Below, piece after piece: positions 1 through 11,870 of a stretch of 64,000 nt of DNA. Both the position numbers and the translations under genes were made by a program. Origin of the DNA: Takakia lepidozioides (taxonomy: Eukaryota > Streptophyta > Takakiopsida > Takakiales > Takakiaceae); assembly GCA_030704615.1 (NCBI GenBank), contig CM060732.1, positions 13,764,001-13,828,000 on the forward strand, in the 5' to 3' direction. Each line of letters starts with the position of its first letter. Positions within the stretch are counted from its first letter, which is position 1. A model generated the notes under the pieces. That model had not been told where the DNA came from, made no database searches, and saw only the letters and a list, made by a program, of their open reading frames with translations.

Positions 1-2570
1 CGTTTCCCTGACCTCACCCGAGCTTGCATACACGTTGGTTCCCATTGTCACAAATTGGCGAGGGGGAACTCGCGGGAGGCTGCCCACGAGGCAGAGCAGC
101 TCGTTCAGGAGGAGGTTAAGTTGAGACCGGGTGCCAAACCCAAACAAATACAGCTCCAAGCCGCCCATAAGATGGCATTGGCCAGAATTATGTCGGAAGA
201 CGGCTCCGATAGAGTTCCTCTCGATGAGAAGGAAATGGAGGCATTGCTGGAGTCGGTGTCCCACGTATGTTCACCGAATGTCCGAAACCACATTGTCTCA
301 TGCAAACAGAAAATTGGGCGTGGCTCGGATATGCACTCCATTCTGGAGGTGAAGCGACGATGTGGATATGACTACATTCATGGAAGTAGGTTTCTAGGAC
401 AAGGGACTGAGGCAGATCGTTGTTTCGTATTCAAAATGTCCACGTGTGGACCTGGCAGCGGCGTCGAACTAGTCGACAGGATGACGAGTGGGGACTTGTC
501 AAACAGTTGGGTCATGTTTGACCATATCAAGCGAATTACAAATCACCAGTGGGTGACAATGGGTGCACATGTCTACGACACCCACTGCAGGATGCTAATG
601 ACAATTGCTATTTGTGAGATGAAAGGAGACGACACACAATCGGAGATGCTTCTTTGGCAGGGAATAAACGAACAGATGGCCAAGGCGGGATTGCCCCCTC
701 CCAATTTCCGTGGTTTCATGGTGGACAACGCACAAGCAAATTGGGCTGCCATCCGAAGAGTGTACGGGAAAGACCCCAATGTTCCCATGGAAGGCAAGGA
801 GAGATCTTGTGGGTTCCATTTTCTGCAGAGCCTTTCGCAGTACACAACCAGGCTCGTGGCGCCAGATTTCAGAGAGGAGCACCGTTCCATGTGCCTTGCG
901 TGGAAGCGCGCTCCCACCTTGGATGATGCAAAGACACAATTTGCATGTATACGGGCTTGGTGGACATCGTCAGGTGCTGTAAGGAAATCAGACGAGGGAG
1001 CAATGGTCAGTTGGCTAGCATGGTGGCATTATCGTTTCCTCCAGTTCGGCGACTATATGCGGGAGGTGAGTTGCACGAATTCGCGTCCCGTTGAATATTA
1101 TTCTTGGCCATATTTGTAACTTGCTTGTAACCTCAACATGTGCTTGTGCAGGAAATGTGTCTCGACTCCGACACCGACATGCCCACGACAAACATGGCCG
1201 AATCAGTGCACTCTTCCTGGCGGGCCTCCTCTGCGGCGCATCTGGTGGACATCCTCACTGCCACAACGGAGGACATTGTGAGGTCAATTATGCAGCAATG
1301 CAGGTACAACGAGTTCTTGAAAGGGAAACAGTGGGGCTTGGGGCCGGACAGGCAGAAAATGCTGATGCGGACTGCCTCTAGATCGAAGAATCCTCGGAAG
1401 TGGGCGGCGGCCTTGCGAGAGGGCCTTCGGGACACGCCATTGCTGCGAAGAGGCCAACATTTGGAAGGAGATGTTCATACCCGTCCAGTGAGACGAAGAC
1501 TTGACGAGGCACCTGGCGGAGAAGAGGATTCATGGCGAGTTGACAAGAATATTCGCACGCTCCCTCGTGGTCCGGTGATGTTGCCCGAGGAGGTCTCGTC
1601 GAGCACCGCAAGTCCTGCACGTTCAAGATCGCCATCTCCTTTGAGCACAGGGTGCGTGCCCCGGCAACATAACGAGCCATCTGTAGTAAAGCAGTACAAC
1701 ATTCCCATTGTGGATACAAGAGTGTCGGAGTCACAGTGGAGAATTGCGAGGACATTGCCGGCATTTCGAGGGAAGTGTTGCGCTATCCGGGTGGATACGA
1801 GAGCACGCTGTGGTGAGATGATTCGGAGGAACCCACACGGTGCTGTACCTGCACCTTGTTTCAGCGGCAGATTTTTGACTCCCACATTTGCTCACGCCAC
1901 AACGCAGACATTTTGGTTCTGTAGGCACGACATAATGACCTGTGTATTTGGCAAGCCCAAGTACGGGATTCAGGGAATGCCGGAGCCTCCGGGCGTCTGG
2001 CCTGTTGCACCGGGTTGCAGCCTCTCTCAGAATGAGGCGGATGCTCTATCTGCAGCAGGATTTCGAATGGTGCAACACACAGACATCCCGGCCCACGCAT
2101 TTCCGGTTCCTCAGACCCAGTCATTGCAGACTGCTCGGTCCAGTAGAGACGGATTGGACAATTCTGCACATCCCACAATGCGATTCGGAAGAGTGAAGAG
2201 ACGACACCCTCCCAACAAGTTGAATGAGACTCGGATTGGCAATGCTCTTGGGATGGCTTGCACTATTCAGAGCTCCGTGGACGTACCCCCACCCGGCCTT
2301 GGGCGTGTGTATCGGATGGCAACGGCCGGCTCAGCTGTACGCGACGATGTATACACAATTACGATTGGAGTGGAGCCGACTTGCAATTGTACGGACTTCT
2401 CGTTGATGGAAGCAAAGAAGGGTTCGAAGTATTATCCGTGCAAGCATCTGTATTACATTTACCTGAAGAGGTTGAGGATGAACGTGACTATTGATGACTT
2501 TATTCATGCACCGGCGTTGAGCGTGAACGAGCTGCACAAACTCCTCCTTAGGGATTCCAGAAATCATTGA
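1..2570 (+). CDS. MULE-type transposase with SWIM zinc finger (5' partial)
   Basis: Two exons, 1-1065 and 1152-2570, are joined by an 86-bp GTGAGT...TGCAG intron that keeps the frame. The frame is open to the window edge, so the start lies upstream. The product looks like a Mutator-like (MULE/FAR1-type) transposase, which would bind element ends and catalyse cut-and-paste transposition in the nucleus. Evidence for this: a region around 570-700 with VYDTHC followed by a hydrophobic strand (candidate first Asp); a second acidic motif FMVDNAQANWAAIRRVYG near 715-770, typical of MULE cores; and a C-terminal SWIM finger of the form CxC-x17-CxH (CNCTDF...YPCKH) near 2386-2448. The middle (about 1480-1700) is Arg/Ser/Pro-rich and probably disordered. 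No internal stop or frameshift was seen, so this is the best preserved gene in the window. It is followed by a GGCGCC minisatellite and a CATGAGC terminal block. The family call is firm; catalytic competence is untested. Confidence 0.75.
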
Positions 2571-2709
2571 TGGGGCAAAGGGAATCCTCCATATGGATAT
2601 TTTCAATTGCAATTTGCTGTATCAGACTTTTTTTTGCAGTGTAATGAAATGCACCCCAAAACTCCTGGAATGAGGCAATATTCCATTCAAACTAAGATCC
2701 AACAGAAGC

Positions 2710-3160
2710 AGTTGTGGGGCCATTTCTGGAAAAATGGCGCCGAATTTCTCTTTCTGGGGCCGAAAACTGGCTAAGTCCCAACATGCACTGGTATCTGTGT
2801 CTGGGAAAATGGCGCCGAATTTCTCTTTTTTGGGCCGAAAACTGGCTAAGTTCCCAACATGCACTGGTACCGTGTCTGGAAAAATGGCGCCGAATTTCTC
2901 TTTTTTGGGCCGAAAACTGGCTAAGTCCCAACATGCACTGGTACAGTGTCTGGAAAAATGGCACCGAATTTCCCTATTTTGCGCCGAAAACTGGCTAAGT
3001 CCGAACATGCACTGGAAAAATGGCGCCGAATTACCTGTCATGAGGGGACCTATAGCCGCGGAATTCGGCACCATTTTTCGCCAGAGAGACCTATTACCGC
3101 GAAATACGTCGCCGTTTTTTCAGGTTATGAACCCTATTACCGCGAAATTTGGCGCCATAT
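2710..3160. repeat. GGCGCC minisatellite, about 75-bp unit, downstream of the MULE gene
   Basis: About five units carry GGCGCCGAATTTCTC followed by GGGCCGAAAACTGGCTAAG and CAACATGCACTGG, with cores near 2737, 2810, 2886, 2959 and 3023. Further cores without the rest of the unit follow to 3160 (CCTATTACCGCGAAAT). The array shares the GGCGCC core and the GGCCGAAAACTGGC segment with the arrays at 6595-7510 and 22800-23570, although the units differ. Short ORFs here on both strands are translated repeats, not genes. Confidence 0.9.
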
Positions 3161-3329
3161 TTGCACATGTCGCTGGGAATTGGCATGAGCGGAAGACGAA
3201 ATATCATGAGCACAACTGTCAAAACTACAATTTTCCCTTCAAGGGGCCGAATAATATATTTGTTTTTCCTGACACATTGCATTAAATTATTGTTTTTTAT
3301 TGTTTTTTATTTTCGAAATTTGTACTTCT

Positions 3330-3404
3330 GCTCATGAAAACCGATTGTCTTACTACTCCGCTCATGCCGCTCATGCCGCTCATGCTCATGAAATAGCTAA
3401 CCTC
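3330..3404 (+). repeat. CATGAGC-iteron terminal block (right end of the MULE unit)
   Basis: Six copies of GCTCATG or close variants are packed in 75 bp and end in GCTCATGAAATAGCTAACCTC at 3384-3404. On the minus strand this reads GAGGTTAGCTATTTCATGAGC. The same terminal pattern recurs at 26163-26182, 63523-63544 and, in opposite orientation, 59881-59902. I take it as the terminal inverted repeat of the element carrying the MULE transposase. The matching left end would lie outside the window. Confidence 0.6.
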
Positions 3405-5639
3405 GCAAGCAGCATCAAGACTTCAGCTTATGAAAGCCATGTTCCCAATGTATGTATGCTTCTCAATTGTTTCTAACTGTTGTATTGATTCATTTTCATC
3501 AATAAGGTTGTGTTTATGAGAGATAAAGATTTGTTCCTCATTTTGGCTCGCATATGCTTGATGAAAGAGAGAAAGGAAGGGCTAAGGCTGGAGTAAACGG
3601 CACCTCTTCCCCTCAACCACTACTGCGTTCTTTAAAGGGCTCCATAGTAATTGTATGAGAGAGTGTAGTAGCTAGCATGTAGCTCCTATGGAAGGGTTAA
3701 ATGTAATAGTCTTCACAATAGGATGTTTTACATTTCTGCCCTTTTTCCTAGTTAATCACCTTGACCATATCTGTGTGTGGCATGCATGTAGCTTGTTGCT
3801 GTGATCAAGGAATTCACACCAAACACTTACGGAGATGCATTTGTATCACTTAAGGTAATGAATTTCAGAGTTATGCAGCATAGCAGTGCTGAATGTCCAT
3901 CTAGTGTCAGTCATCATTTCTGACAAAAGAGAAGAAGGCCCAACCTTGGGGATACACATCGATTATAATTCACCTTGGTGTCCCTTCCAACGCTTCTCTT
4001 CACATCTTTTAGTTTATTTTGTGTCTGCTGCTTCTGGTCCTATACCCACATATTTAAGCACTTCAAGTTTGGAACGTACTGCTTTGTGATTATTAAGGGT
4101 AAATTAACAACAAAAGGTCAGACATTGCTAAGCTACTTCTCTAACATGCCTTGCCCAGAGCTGCAGAAATGCCAAAGTGATATTCTCACTAGGTAGAGCA
4201 CGGTACCTCAATATCACTATCAACAATGTTGTGCAAGTTGGTCTCATTTCCCTCAACCTGCATTACCCCCGTTTAGTGCTTCAGTGCCCCAAGGTAACCC
4301 TCTCTTCCAACGATGGAGAGTCGAGTTTTGTAGCAGGGTGTAAAGTTAGGTCTCAAACTGCAATTGGCTTCAAATCATAAATACTTTGTCGCAGCAGGAC
4401 CAGAAGCCGAAAGAGAGGAGAAGCTGAAAAGCAGGAGACTAGGACGATCTAGCAAGGCTGACCACAGCCAGAACTAACAAGACAAACTGTGACACAGAGG
4501 GTCAAAGTTAAGATGAGGCTTGTGGTCCTAAAGCCTCTGTGCACTGTTATCAATATCAACCTCATATTTTTTACCAGATGTCACTTAAATGAACAGAGAA
4601 AATTCGATCAGTATTGTTAGGGGAGAACAACAAAGAGATGCCAAAGGGCATTGTTCTGTGAGTACACCTATGCATATGCTTCTTATGTACATGAGTCAAG
4701 AAAGAATGTCGGAGGGAAGGGCCAGTGGACATAGAGAGAGTGGGGAACAACATTTCATGCATTTCCTCGAATGGGGAGAGGGATTACAAATGCTTGTGTG
4801 AGTGCACCTGCAGGGTGTAGCATACAATGCAACCAAGAATGTCCTATACATTGCAGACACTGAGAATCATGCCCTTTAGGTGGGTTTCTTTACTTCCATG
4901 CAAGTGCTGCATGCCTACTTGACTATTCTGGAAAATATAGTGTAAATCCATGTGAACTTTTCAATTTGGCAACACGGCATTTCTGAGGGTGTTAAAAAAG
5001 TCTTCAGTTGAGATGGCTATGAGCGCAATCTGAATGGCCGCAGGTTCTCTCTCCTTTTGCCACATAGTCACAGCAAATGGATGAGGACTACATGGAGGAC
5101 CATGACACACCTTCTCCAGTTCCATTAGAGTCTGTGAGGGGCATTGCCTGTGACATGTGCAGAGTGGGACTGTCACCACATAAGAGAAAGCACCAGGCTG
5201 GAAAGGGTGAAAGGGAGTGTAGCATTTTGTAAAGAAGTATAGGCTGAGGCCCAAGAGAGCTACAAATGAGTGAATGGACTTGAATAGTGATACTTAAGCA
5301 CCATATTTGTGCTTGGAATGAGATCAATCAAGCATGTACGGAGATGGTGTGAATATGTTCCAAGCCATCACTTCCATGTGAAAAAATTACTAAAATGATA
5401 TGTGTTGCACTGTCACTTACTTCGTGTTGTAGTAATTTGAATTGTTAAGACATGAAATTCGTAGAGATGAAATTAAGCAAGATTTTGGCACGGAAGTAGT
5501 ATCCCAACACTATGTATTATAATGGACACGTAATCCATGTCGTAATAGAGTAAACGTAATTAGTGTCATTCTCATGCCATCAAAGTGACGTATATCACAT
5601 GGATGATTTGTTTGACGACATCCGTACCACAATCGTTAG
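3405..5639. other. Gene-free stretch
   Basis: AT-rich sequence with only short ORFs (none above 100 codons) and no recognisable domain, RNA gene or terminal repeat on either strand. I see nothing here that I can name. Confidence 0.5.
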
Positions 5640-6594
5640 GTATTCGTGGCCTGGCAAATTAGAGATGTCACTTGGGACATGGGGATGGGTTTTCCCCTTG
5701 TGAGGGTTGAGGAGGGCTCATCTTCTTGTAGTTGAGCCTCCATAAGCCTCTCTCACCTCCATCGCTCTAGGTATTGAGAGGGAGTGTGTTGAGGGCTTTG
5801 TAGGGTGGATCCCTTAGCAAGGGTGCCCTTGGCTTGACTTAGTTTATGTAATTGAGTGGATTCATGAGTGGAGTGTTTCCATTGTGTTCACTTTTCATTA
5901 TCACTATAAGAAGATCACCTTATGCTTGTGAGTGCAGAGTGTAAGGGTTGGTTTAGCACTTGTGTTGAAGAGAGCTTGTAGAGAGCTCTTGTGTTGCAAG
6001 GTGTTGCAGGTATTGCACAGGGAAATCCTTGTGGTGCGGAGAACATGGATGTTTGGGTTTGAGAAGCATTGCTTTGCTCTAATTAAGAGGTGGAGAGCTC
6101 AAGGAGAGAGCTCTTGTATCACAAAGCTTGCATGGTTTTGCAAGAAAGAGTGCTTGTATGTGCACTAAAAGTTTGACAACTTGGAAAAGAGCTCTTGCAT
6201 CACAAGAGGAGTATCTTGTGTGTGGAGAAGATAGACACTAGGGTTTCAAGAGCAAGCTTTAGTTGTTCATGGTGTGAAAGAGAAGCCAAAGAGCGGCACA
6301 TGTTTGGATTAGAGATACCATAGAAGAAGTACAACAAGGGTAGGCGCTTGAAGAACATTGAGTAGCTCAAGATAAGCTAGGAAATGGTTGTTCTATCCAT
6401 GGTGGTGTGAAGCCAAGTGGGGTTTCATTGGGTGGACAAGCAAGCAAGCTAAGGGCTAGAAGTGAGTGCTTTTGCTAGTTTTATGAGTTCTTGGATTGCT
6501 CTTGGTGAAACAAGTGGTTGTATCTCAAAATCCACAGTCAGAGTGTTAATGAACCTTGTCTCCGGAATGCGGCCCCTGGTCTTTGCGCAATAAC
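5640..6594. other. Non-coding stretch with imperfect GAGAGCTCTTG repeats
   Basis: No credible coding region. From about 5960 to 6260 the motif GAGCTCTTG followed by a TATCACAAG-like segment recurs four times with loose spacing. The composition resembles an LTR or untranslated part of a retroelement, but no paired copy, primer site or target duplication is present, so I do not assign it to a family. Confidence 0.35.
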
Positions 6595-7510
6595 TGCCAA
6601 ACAGGGGCCGCACGGATGAAGTTGTCTGGGGCAGAGATGTCGGCACTTGTCCGACAGAAAACATCCCCCGGATGGAAATTCAGCGCCGAATTTCCATTCG
6701 GATCCCCCCAAAGGATCCATCTGGCCCTCACATTACAACCCCCGGACGGAAATTCGGCACCGAATATACAACAGGGGAAGCCCGGATGAAGTCGCCTCGG
6801 GCGCAGAGGCCGGCGCGTGTGCGACAGAGAACATCCCCTGGATGGAGATTCGGCGCCGAATTTCCATCCGGGCCCCTCCAAAGGAAGTCGTGTCGGGGGG
6901 TCAGGCCGAAAACTGGCCGACATAAAAACCTCCCCAGATGGAAAAACGGCGCCGAATTTCCATCCAGGGCGGTTCGGATGTAGTCGGGGAGGGGGGAGAG
7001 GCCGACACCTGGCCGTCACATTTCAACCCCCGGACGGAAATTCGGCACCGAATATCCAACAGGGGACGCCCGGATGAAGTCGCCTCGGGCGTAGAGGCCG
7101 GCACGTGTTCGACAGAGAGCATCCCCTGGATGGAGATTTGGCGCCGAATTTCCATCCGGGCCCCCCCAAAGGAAGTTGTGTCTGGGGGTCAGGCCGAAAA
7201 CTGGCCGACATAAAACCCTCCCCAGATGGAAAAACGGCGCCGAATTTCCATCCGGGGCCGTTCCAATGCAGTTGGGGAGGGGGGAGAGGCCGGCACTTGG
7301 CCGTCATATTTCAACCCCCTGACGGAAATTCGGCACCGAATATCCAACAGAGCGGCGGAGAGGCCGGCACCTCTCCGACAGAGACCATCCCCCGGATGGA
7401 AATTCGGCGCCGAATTTCCATCGGGGCCCCCTCAAAGGAAGTCGTCAACACCTCCCAGAATGGAAAAACGGCGCCGAATTTCCGTCCGAGGCTGTTCCGA
7501 TTTGCCTCTA
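6595..7510. repeat. GGCGCC minisatellite with 290-bp higher-order repeat
   Basis: Three sub-units of about 92-107 bp, each centred on GGCGCC or GGCACC flanked by GGAAATTC/GAATTTCC, form a higher-order unit of about 290 bp. Equivalent cores lie at 6749, 7039 and 7328; 6851 and 7140; and 6943 and 7232. Several cores are near-perfect palindromes, for example around 7392. The motif GGCCGAAAACTGGCCGACAT lies between cores and recalls the array at 2710. Apparent proteins of up to 200 residues across this zone are repeat translations. Confidence 0.9.
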
Positions 7511-7639
7511 GCAGTCAAGGATTCCAAGAAAAACATGTCTACAAGTGCACTTCAGCCACAAAACAAAGTTTTTCTCCGAAAAATCAATCGGACGCGCTCA
7601 GAATTACCTGCAGGAAGGTAATTCAGCGCTTCGAAATAC

Positions 7640-8870
7640 CTGGCGAATGGAAATTCGGCGCCAAATATCCATACGCCAGCGATCCGACTTACCTGTTGGA
7701 TGGAAATTCGGCACCGGATTTCCATCGATCCGGGATTTGAATTACCTGCAGGATGGAAATTCGGCGCCGGATTTCCATCCATCCGCCTCCGAATTACCTG
7801 CGTGAGGGAAATTTGGCGCACCGACTACCTGCGCGGATGGAAATCCGGCGCCGGATTTCCATCCATCCGCCTCCGAATTACCTGCGTGAGGGAAATTTGG
7901 CGCGCCGCCCTACCTGTGCGGATGGAAATCCGGCGCCGGATTTCCATCCATCCACCTCGGAATTACCTGCGTGAGGGAAATTTGGCGCGCCGCCCTAACG
8001 CCCAGTGCCTTCCTAAATATAGGACCCTTGTTGCGCGGATGGAAATCCGGCGCCGGATTTCCATCCATCCGCTTCGGAATTAAATGCGTGAGGGAAATTT
8101 CGCACGCCGCCCTACCTGCGCGGACGGAAATCCGGCGCCGGATTTCCATCCATCCGCCTCCGAATTACCTGCGTGAGGGAGATTTGGCGCACCGACTACC
8201 TGCGCGGATGGAAATCCGGCGCCGGATTTCCATCCATCCGCCTCTGAATTACCTGCGTGAGGGAAATTTGGCGCGCCGCCCTACCTGCGCGGATGGAAAT
8301 CCGGCGCCGGATTTCCATCCATCCACCTCCGAATTACCTGCGTGAGGGAAATTTGGCGCGCCGCCCTAACGCCCAGTGCCTTCCTAAATATAGGACCCTT
8401 GTTGCGCGGATGGAAATCCGGCGCCGGATTTCCATCCATCCGCCTCCGAATTACCTGCGTGAGGGAAATTTCGCGCGCCGCCCTATCTGCGCGGATGGAA
8501 ATCCGGCGCCGGATTTCCATCCATCCGCTTCGGAATTAAATGCGTGAGGGAAATTTCGCGCGCCGCCCTACCTGCGCGGACGTAAATCCGGCGCCGGATT
8601 TCCATCCATCCGCCTCCGAATTACCTGCGTGAGGGAAATTTGGCGCGCCGCCCTACCTGCGCGGATGGAAATCCAGCGCCGGATTTCCATCCATCCGCTT
8701 CTGAATTACCTGCGTGAGGGAAATTTCGCGCGCCGCCCTACTTTGCAGGATGGAAATTCGGCGCTGGATTTCCATCCTGCTGCGCTCCGAATTACCTGCA
8801 GGATGGAAATCCGGCGCCGGATTTCCATCATACAGCGCTCCGAATTACCTCTAGGTTGGAAATTCCGGGC
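7640..8870. repeat. Palindromic GGCGCC minisatellite, about 85-bp unit, upstream of the ParB-MTase gene
   Basis: About thirteen units each hold a perfect or near-perfect 30-bp palindrome centred on CCGGCGCCGG with arms GGATGGAAAT/ATTTCCATCC. They are followed by CCGAATTACCTGCGTGAGGGAAATTTGGCGCGCC. Cores are spaced about 85 bp apart (7763, 7848, 7932, 8049, 8133, 8218 and on). A 33-bp insertion (CCCAGTGCCTTCC...) occurs twice, about 371 bp apart, which shows block duplication of several units. The array ends some 200 bp before the first coding exon of the ParB-MTase gene. Confidence 0.92.
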
Positions 8871-9086
8871 CGAGTTCCGTCGTTTTTCATCCGACATGGA
8901 GGGCTTCATCCGACATTTAATTGCGCAGTTGGGCAATAAATGTCCACCGCCGTCCGTTTTCATTCGGGCTGGCGACACATGGCTTCCTGGATACGTACCC
9001 TAAATCTGATGCTAATCTTGGCTTAACATGTTATTCGAGGCATGTACCCCAAAAACGGAGATCTTTTTCCATTTTGACTGGGACTT

Positions 9087-11870
9087 ATGCCGCCTGAAGG
9101 GCGTGGCTCTCCTGAGAGAGACCTCACATCCAGACCGCGGCGGAAGTTGAAAGCTCTGTACTACGGACGACGGCCAATCTCTCGCATGGCCAAACTGAAG
9201 CTCCAGCAGGAGATTCCAGTGTCTTGCTCACAACCCGCGCCAACTGAAGCCGACTACTCTCAGGCAAGCCACTTCTGCTTTCGCTTTGTTCGATTTCGCT
9301 TTTGCTTTCGCTTTCGCTTTCGCTTGGTTGCCTCGCTTTGTTTTTGTATCTTCATCCTGGCTTCGCTGGATGAGTGAACTTTAGATAGTTGAGTGTTTGC
9401 AATGCGTGTGCAAATCCGGCAGCTCTGGAGAAGGCTGCTTGTGCATGTCATTCTCAGGCAATGGTTGCATTTGTTTTCATTGTTGTTGCATGGCTCTCCA
9501 TACTTCCTAAACTTGTTATGTTTTCATTTTTGTTACACGATTGTTGCTATGGTGGTTGCGATGCTGGTTTTGGCACCGATGTTGGTTCTCACGATTTTGG
9601 GAATGACAGAGTGACGACGAGCCCGGCACGCTGGTGGTATCATCAACTGCTGCAACTCATCGCATGTTTGAACCGCCCACCTTGGAGCGAGAGGGCAAAC
9701 TTCAACCTTTTGTTGGTGGACGGAAGGACCTGCAGCGAGAGTACGACAGAATAGGCATTGGGGAGGTTGGTGCAGGCCTCATGGCAGGTGAAGGGCGTGA
9801 GGAAGTGAGAACAGCAGATCCGGCAATGGAGGTTGTTGATGCAGAAGCAGTAGGGCCCGTCCAAGCAAAGAAGAAGAAGAAAGCCAAGCGCGTGCAATCC
9901 CCGGCGCGAGAGCCGTCACGGGCTGCGGAGGGGGGAGTTCGCAGTGCGCGCGAGGGTGTCAGTTCGCCTACCTCAAAGGTGGTCGTCCATTCGGGCTCCC
10001 CTACTGCTAGCCCTAATAAGAAACAGAGAGCCCGTGAGAGGGCAAAATAGATGGCAAAAGAACAGGCAAGACACAAGGCTAGCCAGGAGGAAAGAGAAAA
10101 GGCCACTGAAGAGGCCAGGGGTTCCGAACGGACAGATTCCCATGTAAGTGAGGGACGCACAGAGACGGTGGATCCCTCCAAGACACCACAAAGAGGTAGC
10201 AACACACTGGTTAGACCATCGCGGGCAAGAGCAACCCCTGCAATTACCCATACGGTGGAGAGTGGAGGAGAGGAAAGAACACCAGAAAGAGCACAGATTG
10301 TGCAAGTTCGAGGTGAAGCCAGGGAGAGGGCAGTAGAGACGGGGAGAGTGCTGGAGGTGGTTTCGCAGGTGGCTGACCCTGTTGAGGAGGACAACAGGGA
10401 GCTTTCTGACCAGGATGACATCCTCCCGGACATCCCCAGGCCCCAAACCCAGAGCATACAGGCTGGATTTGGCGGTCTTGGTGGGCTGCCGGAAAACCCC
10501 TCTGCAGCAGACGACATGTCGAAGGCGGATATGAAGTTGGCCGCTGCCAAGATGTTGGAGGCAACCCACAGCAACATTGGCAGGGTGCTGGGGGGCATGG
10601 TGTACCCGGTCAAGCTTCGAATTTCCCTTTGCCACTTGGTGTCATTGTAGGTGGTGAGACCTGCCCTCCCAGGCGATATCGACAAGCTGAAATTCTCTTT
10701 CCGGGATGGATATCGAATGGGGTCTGCCGCATTTTACATTTCCATTGAGAACGACCACGGAGCTTCCCGTGCCCACACTTCCGATGAGGTAGACAAATGG
10801 GGTCCCCATTGGCAAACGCGAAATGAGGAGTTCGAGAGATCGATTGCTAGTGATCCTCTTTTCCAGCACTTGTCCGGTAAGATGTTCTACGTGTGGGACG
10901 GCAATCATCGCCTCCTGGCATGGATGGAGCACATTGCCCAAGCCCACCCCAACGACCTCGATTGGCATTTCGCCGTGGAGTGAGTTGTGCTGAAGGTTGC
11001 GGGGCCCAAAGATCGCAGTCTTCTCAAAGCTGCAATGGCGGACATCAACTCGTAAGTTACAACGCCTCTCGCTTTTGGACTTTGAATTTGGAAGTCATTT
11101 CATTGCGAATCCTCATATATAATGAAAATTCCCATTTCAGTATTGTTTGATGGAAATGTGGCACTGCAGGGTGACTGAGAATGCCTTCATCGCCACCAAC
11201 TTGTCCCATATGCTCTTCCGAGTGAAGGATGTCGGGAAGCAGGGGGTGCAAGAGTTTGCCAATTCCCTCAGTGCCGACCTCCTGCGCAAGTCGGAGGCAA
11301 AGGCAGACAGAACCTGGTATAGGCTGAGCGTCGACGCCATGGTGGACTACATATTTCGGGTAAAGCTCCTGACAGTTTTGTTGAGCTAATCTGTCTCTCC
11401 TCCCCCAATAGAAGAAAAGGTCTTCACCGTGATTTCTAATCTCCTCCCCAATAGAAGAAATTGTGTTGAGCAGGATCTCTAATCTTATGTGCGCATTCTT
11501 GACAGACGAAAATACAACAGGATTTGGCACATGCGCGGAGGTTCTACATGGAGTCAGAGGAGAAGAATCCAACCCTCCCGGCACTCGAATCGTATGTCAA
11601 AGCTGTGGAGGTGAGGGCCCGCATAAAGTACAAGTCGCGGATGGTAAAGTACGTGGCCATAGCTGATCCCGCCCTTGGTGCCGACTTTCTGGTGGAGGTG
11701 GGGAAGCACTACTCTCGCGCCCTGAAGCCCACGATGACATTGGAGAAGCTCCATCGTCTAGCCACATCCTGTGTGGATGCAACAGAAAAGGTGATACATT
11801 CTTAACCAAATTGTGGTGGCAACAACTCCTTTTTGTGGTGTTTGGCGCTTACGAATATGCTGGGTGGTTG
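9087..11870 (+). pseudogene. ParB-like/DNA methyltransferase-like gene, 5' part: leader, ParB-like domain, helical region
   Basis: This is the first half of a gene that resumes at 22295. Probable exons are 9087-9261 (possible GC donor), 9612-10650 with possible small introns, 10651-11051, 11168-11360 and 11513-11787. The leader is lysine-rich, with a likely nuclear signal (KKKKKAKR near 9870), and then acidic. At about 10657-11040 is a ParB-like domain: GDIDKLKFSFRDGYRMGS, then YVWDGNHRLLAWM (motif at 10897-10926), then a strand WHFAVE...VVLKVAG. This matches the bacterial ParB/Srx fold pattern with the DGNHR motif. A long helical stretch follows (to 11787). In-frame stops at 10048 (TAG), 10648 (TAG, perhaps intronic) and 10981 (TGA) suggest decay. 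A gypsy element splits the gene at 11870, probably in an intron or at an exon edge. In bacteria and phages, ParB-like domains are often fused to N4/N6 methylases; the same order is seen here. Confidence 0.65.
10657..11040 (+). other. ParB-like domain within the gene at 9087-25959
   Basis: This entry marks the domain itself. The order of elements is a short strand and helix with KLKFSFRDGYR, an inserted segment, the hallmark DGNHRLLAW, and a downstream strand. In bacterial ParB N-terminal domains an analogous G-x-x-R-x-x-A motif is involved in CTP binding or nucleolytic activity. The first ParB motif (usually V-R) is not clearly preserved. The TGA at 10981 falls inside the last strand. Confidence 0.6.

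Noticed and set aside
5640-6540. Solo LTR of a copia element
   Set aside because: No paired copy, primer site, inverted ends or target duplication could be found.
7640-8870. Regularly spaced palindromes resembling a CRISPR array
   Set aside because: Spacers are repeated and not unique, units are about 85 bp, no cas genes are present and the context is eukaryotic.
6556-8990. Many overlapping ORFs of 70-210 codons with MEIRRRISIHP-like repeats on both strands
   Set aside because: They are translations of the palindromic minisatellites; each repeat is open in several frames on both strands, so length alone is not evidence for a protein.
9701-10685. Long minus-strand ORF opposite the ParB-MTase leader
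   Set aside because: It is the shadow of a Ser/Arg/Glu-rich coding strand; it has no recognisable domain and overlaps the supported exons.
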